Translations under genes and position numbers: made by a program | Shown: piece by piece, positions 9,506-17,939 of the stretch | How positions within the stretch are numbered: position 1 is the first letter of the stretch | Layout of the letters: every line of letters begins with the position of its first letter | Assembly (NCBI GenBank): GCA_903895845.1 | Contig: CAITVK010000072.1 | Span: 1-64,000 of the forward strand | From: an uncultured Chitinophagaceae bacterium | GTDB taxonomy: Bacteria; Bacteroidota; Bacteroidia; Chitinophagales; Chitinophagaceae | DNA length: 64,000 bases | Direction of reading: 5' to 3' | The notes under the pieces: generated by a model | What the model was told of the DNA's origin: nothing | The model's input: only the letters and a program-made list of their open reading frames with translations | Databases searched by the model: none

Positions 9506-9686
9506 CCGACCCCAATCTAGTTGCGGATGCCCCCATAGAAAAAGGGGATGTCCCCTAGAAATTTGCGGGTATCCCCTAGATAATTGCGGATGTCCCCCAG
9601 AGAAAAGGGGGTATCCCCCAAACATTTGCGGTTGTCCCCGAAACAAATGCGGTTGTCCCCCAAAGAAAAGGGGACAGTCTTTTTTA
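9506..9686. repeat. 21-bp tandem repeat array A (GC-clamped units)
   Basis: Seven full units of exactly 21 bp (9523-9669), with a partial unit on each side. Consensus is GCGGATGTCCCCC followed by an eight-base A-rich spacer, so most units are GGGG/CCCC mini-hairpins with a 3-base loop. The right partial unit ends in GTCTTTTTT. The same element occurs at 35469-35652. The array lies between two minus-strand genes. Its frame gives a Cys/Gly/Pro heptapeptide pattern that I do not regard as a gene. Confidence 0.93.
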
Positions 9687-9757
9687 TGATCTCATCCTAC
9701 CCAAAAAGCTATTATAAACCAGTATCAGCATAGGTTTCATCAAAAAGTACTGAAAAA

Positions 9758-9788
9758 AAAACAGCCCCACTAAGTAGTGAGGCTGTTT
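9758..9788 (-). terminator. Terminator of the T9SS cargo gene
   Basis: AAACAGCC and GGCTGTTT form the base of a hairpin that continues through CACT/AGTG. On the minus strand it is followed by a run of T, so it should stop transcription 22 bp after the cargo gene. Confidence 0.85.
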
Positions 9789-9810
9789 CAATATCAATAA
9801 TTAGAGAATA

Positions 9811-12558
9811 TTACTCCACAGTGATTGTTTTAGTCAATTGATCTTTACCATTAGATAACTTAACAAAGTAAGTACCCTTTGCTAGGTTACTAGGTAATGC
9901 AACGCTATATGAAGCAGTACCACCATTATGGTTGATTGTTTTTGCAACAACTGTTGCACCTAATATGCTTGTAACTCTCAATGTATAGTTTGAAGCATCA
10001 GTACTTAAAACAAAGTTTAATTGTTTGTTTTTAACTGGATTAGGATAAACAGAGATGTTTGTGCTAACCAAACCAACTTGCTTAACAGTAACAACTGAGC
10101 TATAAGTTACTTTACCATTCAGATCCACAGCTTTAATTCTGTAGTAGCTAACACCAGCACTTGCATTATTATCAATAAATGAATACTGAGCAGCTCCCTT
10201 AGCAGGCAAAGAACCCTTTGTTGAAAAGTTAATACCATCTGTAGAACCTTCAACTACATATTTGCTTACACTAGATTCAGTATAACTTTCCCAAGAAATC
10301 TTAACTGATTTATTAGCTAAAAGAGAAGCAGACACAGTTCCAAACTTAACAGGAACAAGGCTTGCACTAGCAGTAGCTAAAACATAACGACCGAAAGTTG
10401 AGTCATAACCCCATGTTGTGAAAGTAAGAGGAGTAGTACCAGTAAAAGTAACTAGCGGAGCGTCTGCTGTGTACTTGCCATGGAAGTAGTGAGCTAAAGT
10501 AATACTAGAATCTTGATAATAGCTTGAAGGGATAAGCTCGAAAGATAATTGAGCTGATGTATCCACACCAGGTGTATATCCAGATAAAGCTACATTGTAA
10601 AAAGAAAGAGTGTCTATAGTACTAACTGTAGAGGTGTCCAATCTTGTTGCGTTTGAAGTTTTACCTGTTCCATAGTTAACAGTGTAGGTTTTTGCATCTG
10701 CGGTTAATGGAGTAACTGTTACTGTTCTTGGAATTCCAGCTCCAGCAACTACGGTACCCACTTTGTAAGTAAAGGCTTTTGTTGAAGCAAACTTCTTGGC
10801 TAAACCACCGTTTACAAAGAAAGTATCATTTGTTACCGGTGTGAAAGTTGCATTTTCACCCAATGTAAGAAGTTTAGTTGTAGTATTAGTGGTCAGTTTG
10901 CCACTTTGAAGTGTAAAAGTACCCTCCACAACAGTAGAAGCTGCTAAAGCTGCAGTTGTGGCACTATCCTGATTGATAACTAGATTATTGTAAACTAAGT
11001 TCGCACCGCCAGCAATGTTCTGTCTTTTACCGTGATAATTGAAAGTTGTACCTGTTGTAGTAATTGTTCCGATGCTTGGGGTAAATGTTCCCAACAAATT
11101 CACTGTGCCAGTAATAGTTTTTGCAACTGGAGCATCGTTTCCACTACCTATGGATATAGTTCCAATATTGTAAGCATTAATCATAGACTTAGCAGTTAAT
11201 ACATTCCCATTAACAGCAGTTAAAAGTACAGAACCGTTGAATAGTTGTCCTTTAATTGTATCATTTACATTGAAAGGATAGCTTCCATTTGGATCCAAAG
11301 TAACAGTAAGACCAACAGGATCGTAAGAAGTTGCATACACTGTATCAACATTTGTACCTGGAGCGTGTCCAACCGGATTTACAAATAATCTTATTTCCAC
11401 TGGTTTGCTCAAAGTAATTACTGTATCGTTATTAATTGCAGTAATTACCGCAGTTGTGTCAAGTGTAATAGAATTAGATTTGATATTTAGTGTATTGAGT
11501 GACACCTTTTGACCAACTGCTAATTCAGGATTTGCCTGAGCCAAAGTGATGGTGCTGTTTGCATAATTCATCGTTGTAACATTCAATGGGATACCATTAG
11601 AGAATGTTAAGTTGTACAAGGATTGGTTACCCAAAGACTGAGGAGTTGATAACCCTAGATAATTTAGGGTACTTGCAGCTGGTGTTGGAACACCATTAGT
11701 TAAACCAAGTGTATAAGGAACCAATGCAGCTCCAGTAGAGTTATCACTAAACTTACCTGCAATGTTGATAGTACCTTTCAAAGAATCAGAAACCGATTTA
11801 TTTCCAGAAATTGTTAGGTTGTAATAAGTGCCTCCCGGAATAGTTTGACCACCGCCACCGTTGAAGTCAATTGTTGAACCGTACATGTTTGAGACCCTTG
11901 GAGTGAAAACGCCTGCAACACCAATGGTAGCTTGGGGTAAGGTAACTGGAGCATAAGCAGTACCAGCAGAAGCTAAACTTAAATTTTGATAGTTGAATGG
12001 AATTACTTGTTGTATTGAACCATTAGAATTACCTCCAAATCTTACGGTACTTCCAACGTCTAGTTTGCCCAAATTGATAGTTGAAGTGTTTGCTACTTCA
12101 ATTAAAAAAGTAGATTTACCAACTACATCAACAGTACCGGTAAAACTAGAGTTACTGTTACTAGTGAAGGTAACAACTGAGTCGTTTGTGCCAATTACCA
12201 ATTTAGAACCCACACCAGAAATAACCCACCCTTTCGCATTTGAATTCGTGTAACCATTAGTTTGAACAACGAAAATTTGTCCATCCGCGGTAAAGTTCGC
12301 TGGGATTGTTGCGCCAGGTGCAGTAATTGTACCACCAGGGTCTGTAGTCCATGCTTTGACACTTGAGGTAGCAGGCTTTACCACGGTTGTGGTACCTGGT
12401 TTCAAGGAATCAGTTCTTAAATAATAATAAGTTTGGCTGAAAGCTGTCATGCCAAACGCTAACAACAACCCTGCAACAAACCCAATTCTTTTGGTTGTTT
12501 GTTTCTTTGCAAGGGTAACAACTAGGCTCGCAAGCCCCAAAGTGTAACTCTTTTTCAT
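9811..12558 (-). CDS. T9SS type A sorting domain-containing exported protein
   Basis: A 915-residue exported or surface protein of unknown function. A long N-terminal region with a hydrophobic segment ending GMTAFSQ (residues ~24-42) is the signal peptide. The body is rich in Thr, Ser, Asn and Gly, low in Cys, with beta-rich repeats resembling adhesin or filament-like proteins. Residues ~745-830 (VKISWESYTESSVSKYVVEGS ... VSYYRIKAVD) look like a fibronectin-III-type domain. The C-terminal ~80 residues (VYPNPVKNKQLNF ... KGTYFVKLSNG) are the type A sorting signal removed by the type IX secretion system. A minus-strand promoter at 12719-12712 would give a leader of ~150 nt. Confidence 0.88.
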   Translation of the reverse strand: MKKSYTLGLASLVVTLAKKQTTKRIGFVAGLLLAFGMTAFSQTYYYLRTDSLKPGTTTVVKPATSSVKAWTTDPGGTITAPGATIPANFTADGQIFVVQTNGYTNSNAKGWVISGVGSKLVIGTNDSVVTFTSNSNSSFTGTVDVVGKSTFLIEVANTSTINLGKLDVGSTVRFGGNSNGSIQQVIPFNYQNLSLASAGTAYAPVTLPQATIGVAGVFTPRVSNMYGSTIDFNGGGGQTIPGGTYYNLTISGNKSVSDSLKGTINIAGKFSDNSTGAALVPYTLGLTNGVPTPAASTLNYLGLSTPQSLGNQSLYNLTFSNGIPLNVTTMNYANSTITLAQANPELAVGQKVSLNTLNIKSNSITLDTTAVITAINNDTVITLSKPVEIRLFVNPVGHAPGTNVDTVYATSYDPVGLTVTLDPNGSYPFNVNDTIKGQLFNGSVLLTAVNGNVLTAKSMINAYNIGTISIGSGNDAPVAKTITGTVNLLGTFTPSIGTITTTGTTFNYHGKRQNIAGGANLVYNNLVINQDSATTAALAASTVVEGTFTLQSGKLTTNTTTKLLTLGENATFTPVTNDTFFVNGGLAKKFASTKAFTYKVGTVVAGAGIPRTVTVTPLTADAKTYTVNYGTGKTSNATRLDTSTVSTIDTLSFYNVALSGYTPGVDTSAQLSFELIPSSYYQDSSITLAHYFHGKYTADAPLVTFTGTTPLTFTTWGYDSTFGRYVLATASASLVPVKFGTVSASLLANKSVKISWESYTESSVSKYVVEGSTDGINFSTKGSLPAKGAAQYSFIDNNASAGVSYYRIKAVDLNGKVTYSSVVTVKQVGLVSTNISVYPNPVKNKQLNFVLSTDASNYTLRVTSILGATVVAKTINHNGGTASYSVALPSNLAKGTYFVKLSNGKDQLTKTITVE

Positions 12559-12711
12559 AAATAATAAATGCTTGTTAATTGAAATAAAAATAAACCTAAG
12601 TGACTGACATCAGAATAAATAATCCCAGCTTTTGTTTGACTTCAACTTTTAACTTTTTGATTCGCAAGCTTGGCAGCAATTATCCATATACAACCGTCTT
12701 AAATTCGTTTG

Positions 12712-12719
12712 CAAATATA
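12712..12719 (-). promoter_or_regulatory. -7 box TATATTTG for the T9SS cargo gene
   Basis: The minus strand reads TATATTTG, an exact match to the Bacteroidota -7 consensus TAnnTTTG. No good -33 TTTG is seen at the expected distance. Confidence 0.6.
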
Positions 12720-13084
12720 ACGATGTCGTTTTTGAATAAAGAATAAATTGTTGCAGAAAATAGTCTCAAAAAACAAAATATTTAACTTATTTAACATGAA
12801 TGGCTTTTGAAATAAGGAAAAAGTGATTAATATCATACATATTTATTGTAAAATGATCGACTTGCCTAAATAGGCAACCCAAACAAAAGACTAACTACAA
12901 CTTTTTCGTTGGTGTTATACACAATAGTCTGTTGCTGGAATAATTCTTTCATATCAGTAAAAATGCTTACGTAGGATTTGATTGTAACCCCTAAACGTTT
13001 ATTAATTCTTTTTAAATTTTATTGAAAATAGATTCTTGCGCATTCCTTTTTCAATTTAATAAACCTTTATTTAAATTAACCCAC

Positions 13085-13092
13085 TATTTTTG
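13085..13092 (+). promoter_or_regulatory. -7 box TATTTTTG for the CysG/TauE gene
   Basis: TATTTTTG matches TAnnTTTG and lies 20 bp before the TTG start at 13113, giving a very short leader. Confidence 0.65.
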
Positions 13093-13112
13093 TAGGCTAA
13101 CAAGCAATTAAT

Positions 13113-14618
13113 TTGGAACAATCGAATACACTATTCCCGGTATTTATCAAGTTGGAAAAACTTCGTCTGCTAATTGTGGGAGGCGGATTTATAGGATTAG
13201 AAAAGCTTCAGGCTGTAATCAACAACTCTCCAGCTACTTCTATTACCCTCGTTGGACTTTCAATCAGCGAGGAAATAAAAAATATTTCAGCCAATTATCC
13301 AAATATTACTTTGCACGAGAAAGCGTATCATATTTCAGATTTAGAAAACAAGGATTTAGTTATCGCTGCGGTAAACGATATTGAGCTAGCTACCATCATT
13401 GCTTCAGATACCAAACAAAAAGGGATACTGATAAATGCGGCCGACAAGCCAGATTTGTGTGATTTTTATTTGGGCAGTATCGTTAAAAAAGGAAATTTAA
13501 AGATTGCCATTTCTACCAATGGAAAATCTCCTACCATCGCCAAGAGGGTGAAGGAAATGATGAACGATATTCTTCCTGATCAAATAGATGAACTACTAAA
13601 CAATATGCAGGCTTATCGCAATCAACTAAAGGGTGACTTTGAAAATAAAGTAAGTACATTAAATGAGGTTACAAAAACCCTTGTTGCAAAACAGCAAGAC
13701 CTTAAAGAAGACCAGCCCGAACAAAAAAAGTGGCAGAACATAGTAAAATGGTGTCTTCTTGCTTTTGTTTTTATGATAGTTGGGCATGCTCTATTTTCAT
13801 ATATTCCCTACGACAAGATTGTCACTAATATACAAACACTGCCTCAATACATAGACACTCGTTCTTTTATGCTGATGTGCATAGCTGGTTTTATTGCCCA
13901 AATGACAGATGGTAGCTTGGGTATGGGCTATGGAACAATCTCTACTACTTTTCTTTTAGCCATTGGCGTACCACCTGCTATTGTGAGTAGCAGGGTTCAT
14001 TCAGCACGGGTTTTTAGTAGTGGCGTGTCTGGCTACAGTCATCATCGTTTTGGGAACATAAACAAAAAGCTTTTTTTAGCATTAGTAATTCCAGGTGCCT
14101 TAGGTGCTATTTTGGGGGCAACACTTGCCGTTTATGCCAAAGAATATTCTACCTATGTACGTATTCCTCTTTCATTCTACACCATTTATCTTGGTTATTA
14201 CATTATTCGTAAGGCGTTTGGTAAGCGGTTGGCGAATGAAAAGGTAAAACGTGCGGGCTGGTTGGCAGCTGCTGGGGGCTTTCTCGATGCATTTGCTGGG
14301 GGAGGTTGGGGTGCATTAGTTACCAGTACTTTAATCTCAAAACGAAAAAGTACACGTTATGTTATCGGCTCAGTCTGCCTAGCCGAGTTCTTTGTTGTTT
14401 TTGCGAGTGCAACTACCTTTTTTATCCTTCTTAAACACATTCCTTTGTTCGATGTATTGGGGCTGATACTTGGCGGCGTCATTGCTGCGCCTATTGCTGC
14501 AAAGCTGGTAGGCAAGATTCCTGTTAAGAAAGTGCTCATAGGCGTTGGTGTGTTAGTAATTTTAACCAGTACCAATACACTTATAAATAGCATCCTGAAA
14601 TTACTTCACCACAAGTAA
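13113..14618 (+). CDS. Siroheme-synthase-like NAD-binding domain fused to TauE/SafE transporter
   Basis: A 501-residue fusion. Residues ~1-155 resemble Met8/CysG-N precorrin-2 dehydrogenase: dinucleotide loop LLIVGGGFIGLEKL, then NAADKPDLCDFYLGSI with the conserved Asp and ISTNGKSPTIAKRVKE. A helical linker rich in Lys, Glu and Gln (~155-205) leads to about eight membrane helices of the TSUP/TauE-SafE family (~207-500). The likely theme is sulfite or sulfonate export linked to siroheme, but substrate and direction are inferred. The start is TTG: an in-frame stop lies at 13098 and no ATG precedes the conserved domain. The LysE-like gene follows after 10 bp. Confidence 0.85.
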   Translation: MEQSNTLFPVFIKLEKLRLLIVGGGFIGLEKLQAVINNSPATSITLVGLSISEEIKNISANYPNITLHEKAYHISDLENKDLVIAAVNDIELATIIASDTKQKGILINAADKPDLCDFYLGSIVKKGNLKIAISTNGKSPTIAKRVKEMMNDILPDQIDELLNNMQAYRNQLKGDFENKVSTLNEVTKTLVAKQQDLKEDQPEQKKWQNIVKWCLLAFVFMIVGHALFSYIPYDKIVTNIQTLPQYIDTRSFMLMCIAGFIAQMTDGSLGMGYGTISTTFLLAIGVPPAIVSSRVHSARVFSSGVSGYSHHRFGNINKKLFLALVIPGALGAILGATLAVYAKEYSTYVRIPLSFYTIYLGYYIIRKAFGKRLANEKVKRAGWLAAAGGFLDAFAGGGWGALVTSTLISKRKSTRYVIGSVCLAEFFVVFASATTFFILLKHIPLFDVLGLILGGVIAAPIAAKLVGKIPVKKVLIGVGVLVILTSTNTLINSILKLLHHK

Positions 14619-14628
14619 CCTTCTTCTC

Positions 14629-15258
14629 GTGACAATTGTACTGCTGCTGGTACTTTTTATGGGATGGCTTGTAAGCTTCGTCGGGCAGATAGCTTTGGGA
14701 AGTATGAGCCTCACCTCTACGCAAATAAGTATGGAAGAAGGTGTGAAGCCTGCCATGCTTTTTACATGGGGCGTGATGGTGATAGAAATGCTCTATTTGC
14801 GGTTGTCGCTTGCTGGAATGGATATCATATACCAGCATCCCGCAGTGGTAAAAGCAATTGGTTGGATAACTGCTGTCTTTTTTGTGGTACTATGTATTGT
14901 GAGCATTCGAAGCATTATTACCTATCACGAAGAGAAAAAGAGTACACTTTTGGACCATGACATCAATCGTTTCGTATTTGGAATGATGCTTAGTGCTGCT
15001 AATCCTGGACAGATACCCTTTTGGTTGTTGTGGAGTAATTATATGCTCGATTGGAAAATATTGCATTCCAGTACATTACAGTACAATCTCTTTACAGTTG
15101 GCGGCGGCATTGGAACCGTTACGGGACTGATGGTGTATGTTTATGCTGGAAATTATATTGTAACCAAGATGGATATGAGCAATAAGACATTACACAAAAT
15201 AATGGCAGTTGCTTTTGCCATTGCCAGTACAGCACAGATATGGAAGATGCTTAGCTAG
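14629..15258 (+). CDS. LysE-like multi-pass membrane transporter
   Basis: 209 residues with about six hydrophobic segments. It starts with GTG, 10 bp after the fusion gene, so the two form an operon. The N-terminal GWLVSFVGQIALGSMSLTSTQISMEEGVKPAMLFTWG and the internal AANPGQIPFW fit the LysE/RhtB exporter layout (conserved small-residue loop after helix 1, NPxxxPFW later), though similarity is loose. Substrate unknown; its partnership with a TauE-type transporter suggests small-molecule export. Confidence 0.65.
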   Translation: MTIVLLLVLFMGWLVSFVGQIALGSMSLTSTQISMEEGVKPAMLFTWGVMVIEMLYLRLSLAGMDIIYQHPAVVKAIGWITAVFFVVLCIVSIRSIITYHEEKKSTLLDHDINRFVFGMMLSAANPGQIPFWLLWSNYMLDWKILHSSTLQYNLFTVGGGIGTVTGLMVYVYAGNYIVTKMDMSNKTLHKIMAVAFAIASTAQIWKMLS

Positions 15259-15298
15259 TTATTACTTTTTCACACACCTAAACATTAATCATTAACAA

Positions 15299-17476
15299 CT
15301 ATCTCCCTCCGCCCGGACAATGTTCCTTGAGATACTTAGTAAACGTAACTGACAGATGAATTCTCGTTCCAGCCCCCTCGCTAATGCTATGGGTGCGATT
15401 GGGATAGCTCATAAACTGAAAGTACTTACCAAATTTCACTAGTTCGTTGATTAATAATTCCGAGTTCTGGTAATGAACATTGTCGTCGCCTGTACCATGA
15501 ACCAATAGCAAATTGCCCTTTAATCCACTCGCATAAGTGATAGCAGATGCCTTCAAGTAGTCGGCTTTGTTTTCTTGAGGCAGTCCCATATATCTTTCCT
15601 CATAAATGTTGTCGTAGCTAAGTCGGTAGGCAACGGGTGCAATCGCAATGCCCGTTTTGTAAATATCGGGATACTGAAAGAGTAAATTCAGCGTAGTAGA
15701 ACCGCCGCCACTCCATCCCCAGACGGTTATGCGGTTTACATCCACATATTTCCATTGTAGAATCTTTTTGGCAGCCATTGCTTGGTCGTGGATATTCAAA
15801 ATGCCTACTTGTTTGTAGATGCACTTGCGCCATTCCGCTCCTTTTGGTGAAGGTGTTCCGCGTCCATCCAAACTGATAACGATGTATCCATCGGCAGCCA
15901 TATCGCCATAATATAGGTGCGTACCGCCTCTTTCAATACCATAACTATCAGACACAGTGGTTGCGCCCGGCTCGGTATAAACATAAAATACAACTGGATA
16001 TTTCTTGGTACTATCAAAGTTGGCAGGCTTAATCATCCAGCCATCCATTGTTACATTATCATCAGTCGTTACCTGAATCATCTCCACTTTAGCCTCTTTA
16101 TCAACAGTAAGCTTCTGTTCACTTTCTTTGATAACCTTGTGCGAAGGAAGTGTTACCCACTCGCTGATATTTGGTATGTTATGACTAGAAAAGCTATGAG
16201 AAGCAAAAGTTCCATTGGGAGAGATGTCGTAATTGTGTGTTCCCTTTTCATCTGCAGGCGAAACCAGTTCTAGTTTGCCATTGCCTTTCAGCGATACACG
16301 ATACAAATATTGTTGTGTGGCATTTGTAGGCGAAGCCGTAAAATAAACATAGCCGTGCTGCGTATCAATATCCTCCAAAGTAATCATGTCATAATCACCT
16401 TTGGTAAGCAAGGTTTCCTTTTTGCCATCCATAGAAACGGTGTAGATATGCCTCCAACCATCTTTCTCACTTACCCAGATAAAGTCTTTTCCATTATTAA
16501 TAAAATCCCATCCTTTGGGGTTGTCATCATCCCAACGGCTTTTGATGTCTATCCAGGCTTTGTCGGTTTCTGTATAAATTTTACTGGCTTCTCCTGTGGT
16601 AGGATTTAATAAAAAGAGATTGCTTTCGTTTTGTTTCCGATTCAATTGTTGAATGATAAGCTGATTATTCGGTGCCCATTCCATCCTTGGGATGTAATGC
16701 TGCACGGCATCGCCGGGAACATTCATCCAAACAGTAGTTGCTGTAGAGACAGTAACTACCCCCACTTTACACGCAGAAGGATCTTCTCCAACCTTTGGAT
16801 ACTCCACAGGCTTGGTAAAAGAGTAGATACTGTCGGTATTATCCATCAACAAAAAGCTGCGGATATGCGTGGCATCTATCTGCCAATAAGCAATCTGGTT
16901 GCCATCGGCTCTCCATCTAAAACCATCCCTGCAACCAAATTCTTCTTCATAAGCCCAATCAAAAGTTCCATTAATTAGTTTATCTGTTCCATCAAATGTT
17001 AGCTGGGTTATTTTGTGCGACTTCAGTTCTTCCGAATACAAATTATGCTGACTCACATAAGCCACTTTACTCCCATCTGGCGAAAACTTGGCAAACATCA
17101 GCGACGATTCTGGCAGCGATTCACCCACTTGTTCCAGCCTCTTATATACAATGTTATAGACCCAATAATCGCCACGTGTCTGGTAGCGCCACACCTTTTT
17201 GCTGTTGGTAAAAATCAATACTTTGTTACCATCATCACTAAAAGAAAAGCTTTTTATATTGATATAAACACCAGATTTCTGGTCGGCAAGACTTTCTTTA
17301 GGTACAATTGTTTTCTTACTAAAGGAAGGAAGGTCTGTCTCTACTATCGAACCCCCTTCTACTTCATAATAAGCATTACCACTCTTAGCCCATTTGATGT
17401 CGCCCGACTTTGCTTTTTTGGAATAACCCATCGAAACTAAAAAGAGCAACGAAACGACAACTGTTGATATACGCAT
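15299..17476 (-). CDS. S9 family peptidase (dipeptidyl peptidase IV type)
   Basis: About 725 residues when started at the Met at 17476, directly before the signal peptide MRISTVVVSLLFLVSMGYS; the 33 extra upstream codons of the open frame look non-coding. An N-terminal beta-propeller (DPP IV N-terminal type, including FDWAYEEEFGCRDGFRWRADG with the Glu pair that binds the peptide amino end) precedes the alpha/beta hydrolase domain. Catalytic Ser is in GWSGGG (~residue 587), Asp in HGTGDDNVH and His in NRTHSI. A periplasmic enzyme releasing dipeptides, often after proline. Confidence 0.93.
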   Translation of the reverse strand: MRISTVVVSLLFLVSMGYSKKAKSGDIKWAKSGNAYYEVEGGSIVETDLPSFSKKTIVPKESLADQKSGVYINIKSFSFSDDGNKVLIFTNSKKVWRYQTRGDYWVYNIVYKRLEQVGESLPESSLMFAKFSPDGSKVAYVSQHNLYSEELKSHKITQLTFDGTDKLINGTFDWAYEEEFGCRDGFRWRADGNQIAYWQIDATHIRSFLLMDNTDSIYSFTKPVEYPKVGEDPSACKVGVVTVSTATTVWMNVPGDAVQHYIPRMEWAPNNQLIIQQLNRKQNESNLFLLNPTTGEASKIYTETDKAWIDIKSRWDDDNPKGWDFINNGKDFIWVSEKDGWRHIYTVSMDGKKETLLTKGDYDMITLEDIDTQHGYVYFTASPTNATQQYLYRVSLKGNGKLELVSPADEKGTHNYDISPNGTFASHSFSSHNIPNISEWVTLPSHKVIKESEQKLTVDKEAKVEMIQVTTDDNVTMDGWMIKPANFDSTKKYPVVFYVYTEPGATTVSDSYGIERGGTHLYYGDMAADGYIVISLDGRGTPSPKGAEWRKCIYKQVGILNIHDQAMAAKKILQWKYVDVNRITVWGWSGGGSTTLNLLFQYPDIYKTGIAIAPVAYRLSYDNIYEERYMGLPQENKADYLKASAITYASGLKGNLLLVHGTGDDNVHYQNSELLINELVKFGKYFQFMSYPNRTHSISEGAGTRIHLSVTFTKYLKEHCPGGGR

Positions 17477-17593
17477 AAAAATGTTTTTTGAATGAACAAT
17501 AAAAGTAGGGGTTTGGTTGGATTGATACTTACTATCTACTCCAATATTCCTAATTCTACACCTAAAACCAGCCAATAACCAACCAAAACGCCA

Positions 17594-17797
17594 ATTCCCT
17601 TGCTTGGTTCTGGCATTCCCTTACTTGGTTCTGTCATTCCCTCGCTTGGTTCCAACGTTCCCTTGCTTGGTTTAGCCGCTCACTCAAGCAAGGGAATCAT
17701 TCACTGGCTTGGTTTCAGCATTCCCTTGCTTGGTTCTATCACTCCCTTGCTTGGTTTTATGCTCGACTCAAGCAAGGGAATGCCGAAACCAAGTGAG
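17594..17797. repeat. 21-bp tandem repeat array C (with inverted units)
   Basis: Nine consecutive 21-bp units (17594-17782) plus a partial one. Direct units follow ATTCCCTTGCTTGGTTC plus four variable bases. Units five (17678-17698) and nine (17762-17782) carry the reverse complement CAAGCAAGGGAAT but keep the 21-bp register. It lies between the S9 peptidase and tex, both on minus. The sequence is unrelated to array A. Confidence 0.93.
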
Positions 17798-17812
17798 AAA
17801 ATCACTCTTAAA

Positions 17813-17850
17813 CCTATGTTTTCTATGTACCTATGTTACTATGTGTTAAA
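17813..17850. repeat. CTATGTACCTATGT-family dispersed repeat
   Basis: CTATGTACCTATG with flanking TTTTCTATG and ACTATGTGTTAAA. Nearly identical to 63897-63935, where the family forms an inverted pair. It is followed by a decayed ACGTCCTCTGCGGTTAATTTC stretch also seen at the right end of the window. Confidence 0.7.
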
Positions 17851-17939
17851 CTCTTCTCCATTTCTTCTCAGTACCTCTGTGTAAATAACTCTACGTCCTC
17901 TGCGGTTAATTTCTTATCAGTGCCTCTCTGGCAACGCCC

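Larger units (their letters stand above)
12559..13112. other. Divergent intergenic region with two promoters
   Basis: 554 AT-rich bases between the T9SS cargo gene (minus) and the CysG/TauE fusion (plus). It holds the two promoter boxes listed separately. I see no further gene, RNA fold or repeat array. Confidence 0.7.

Noticed and set aside
9486-9689. Cys/Gly/Pro-rich small protein (67 codons)
   Set aside because: The frame exists only because the 21-bp array is a multiple of three; the start would be a TTG with no promoter, and the sister array at 35469 reads as a different peptide.
17600-17884. 94-codon Leu/Gly heptapeptide protein
   Set aside because: Entirely array C plus adjacent dispersed repeats.
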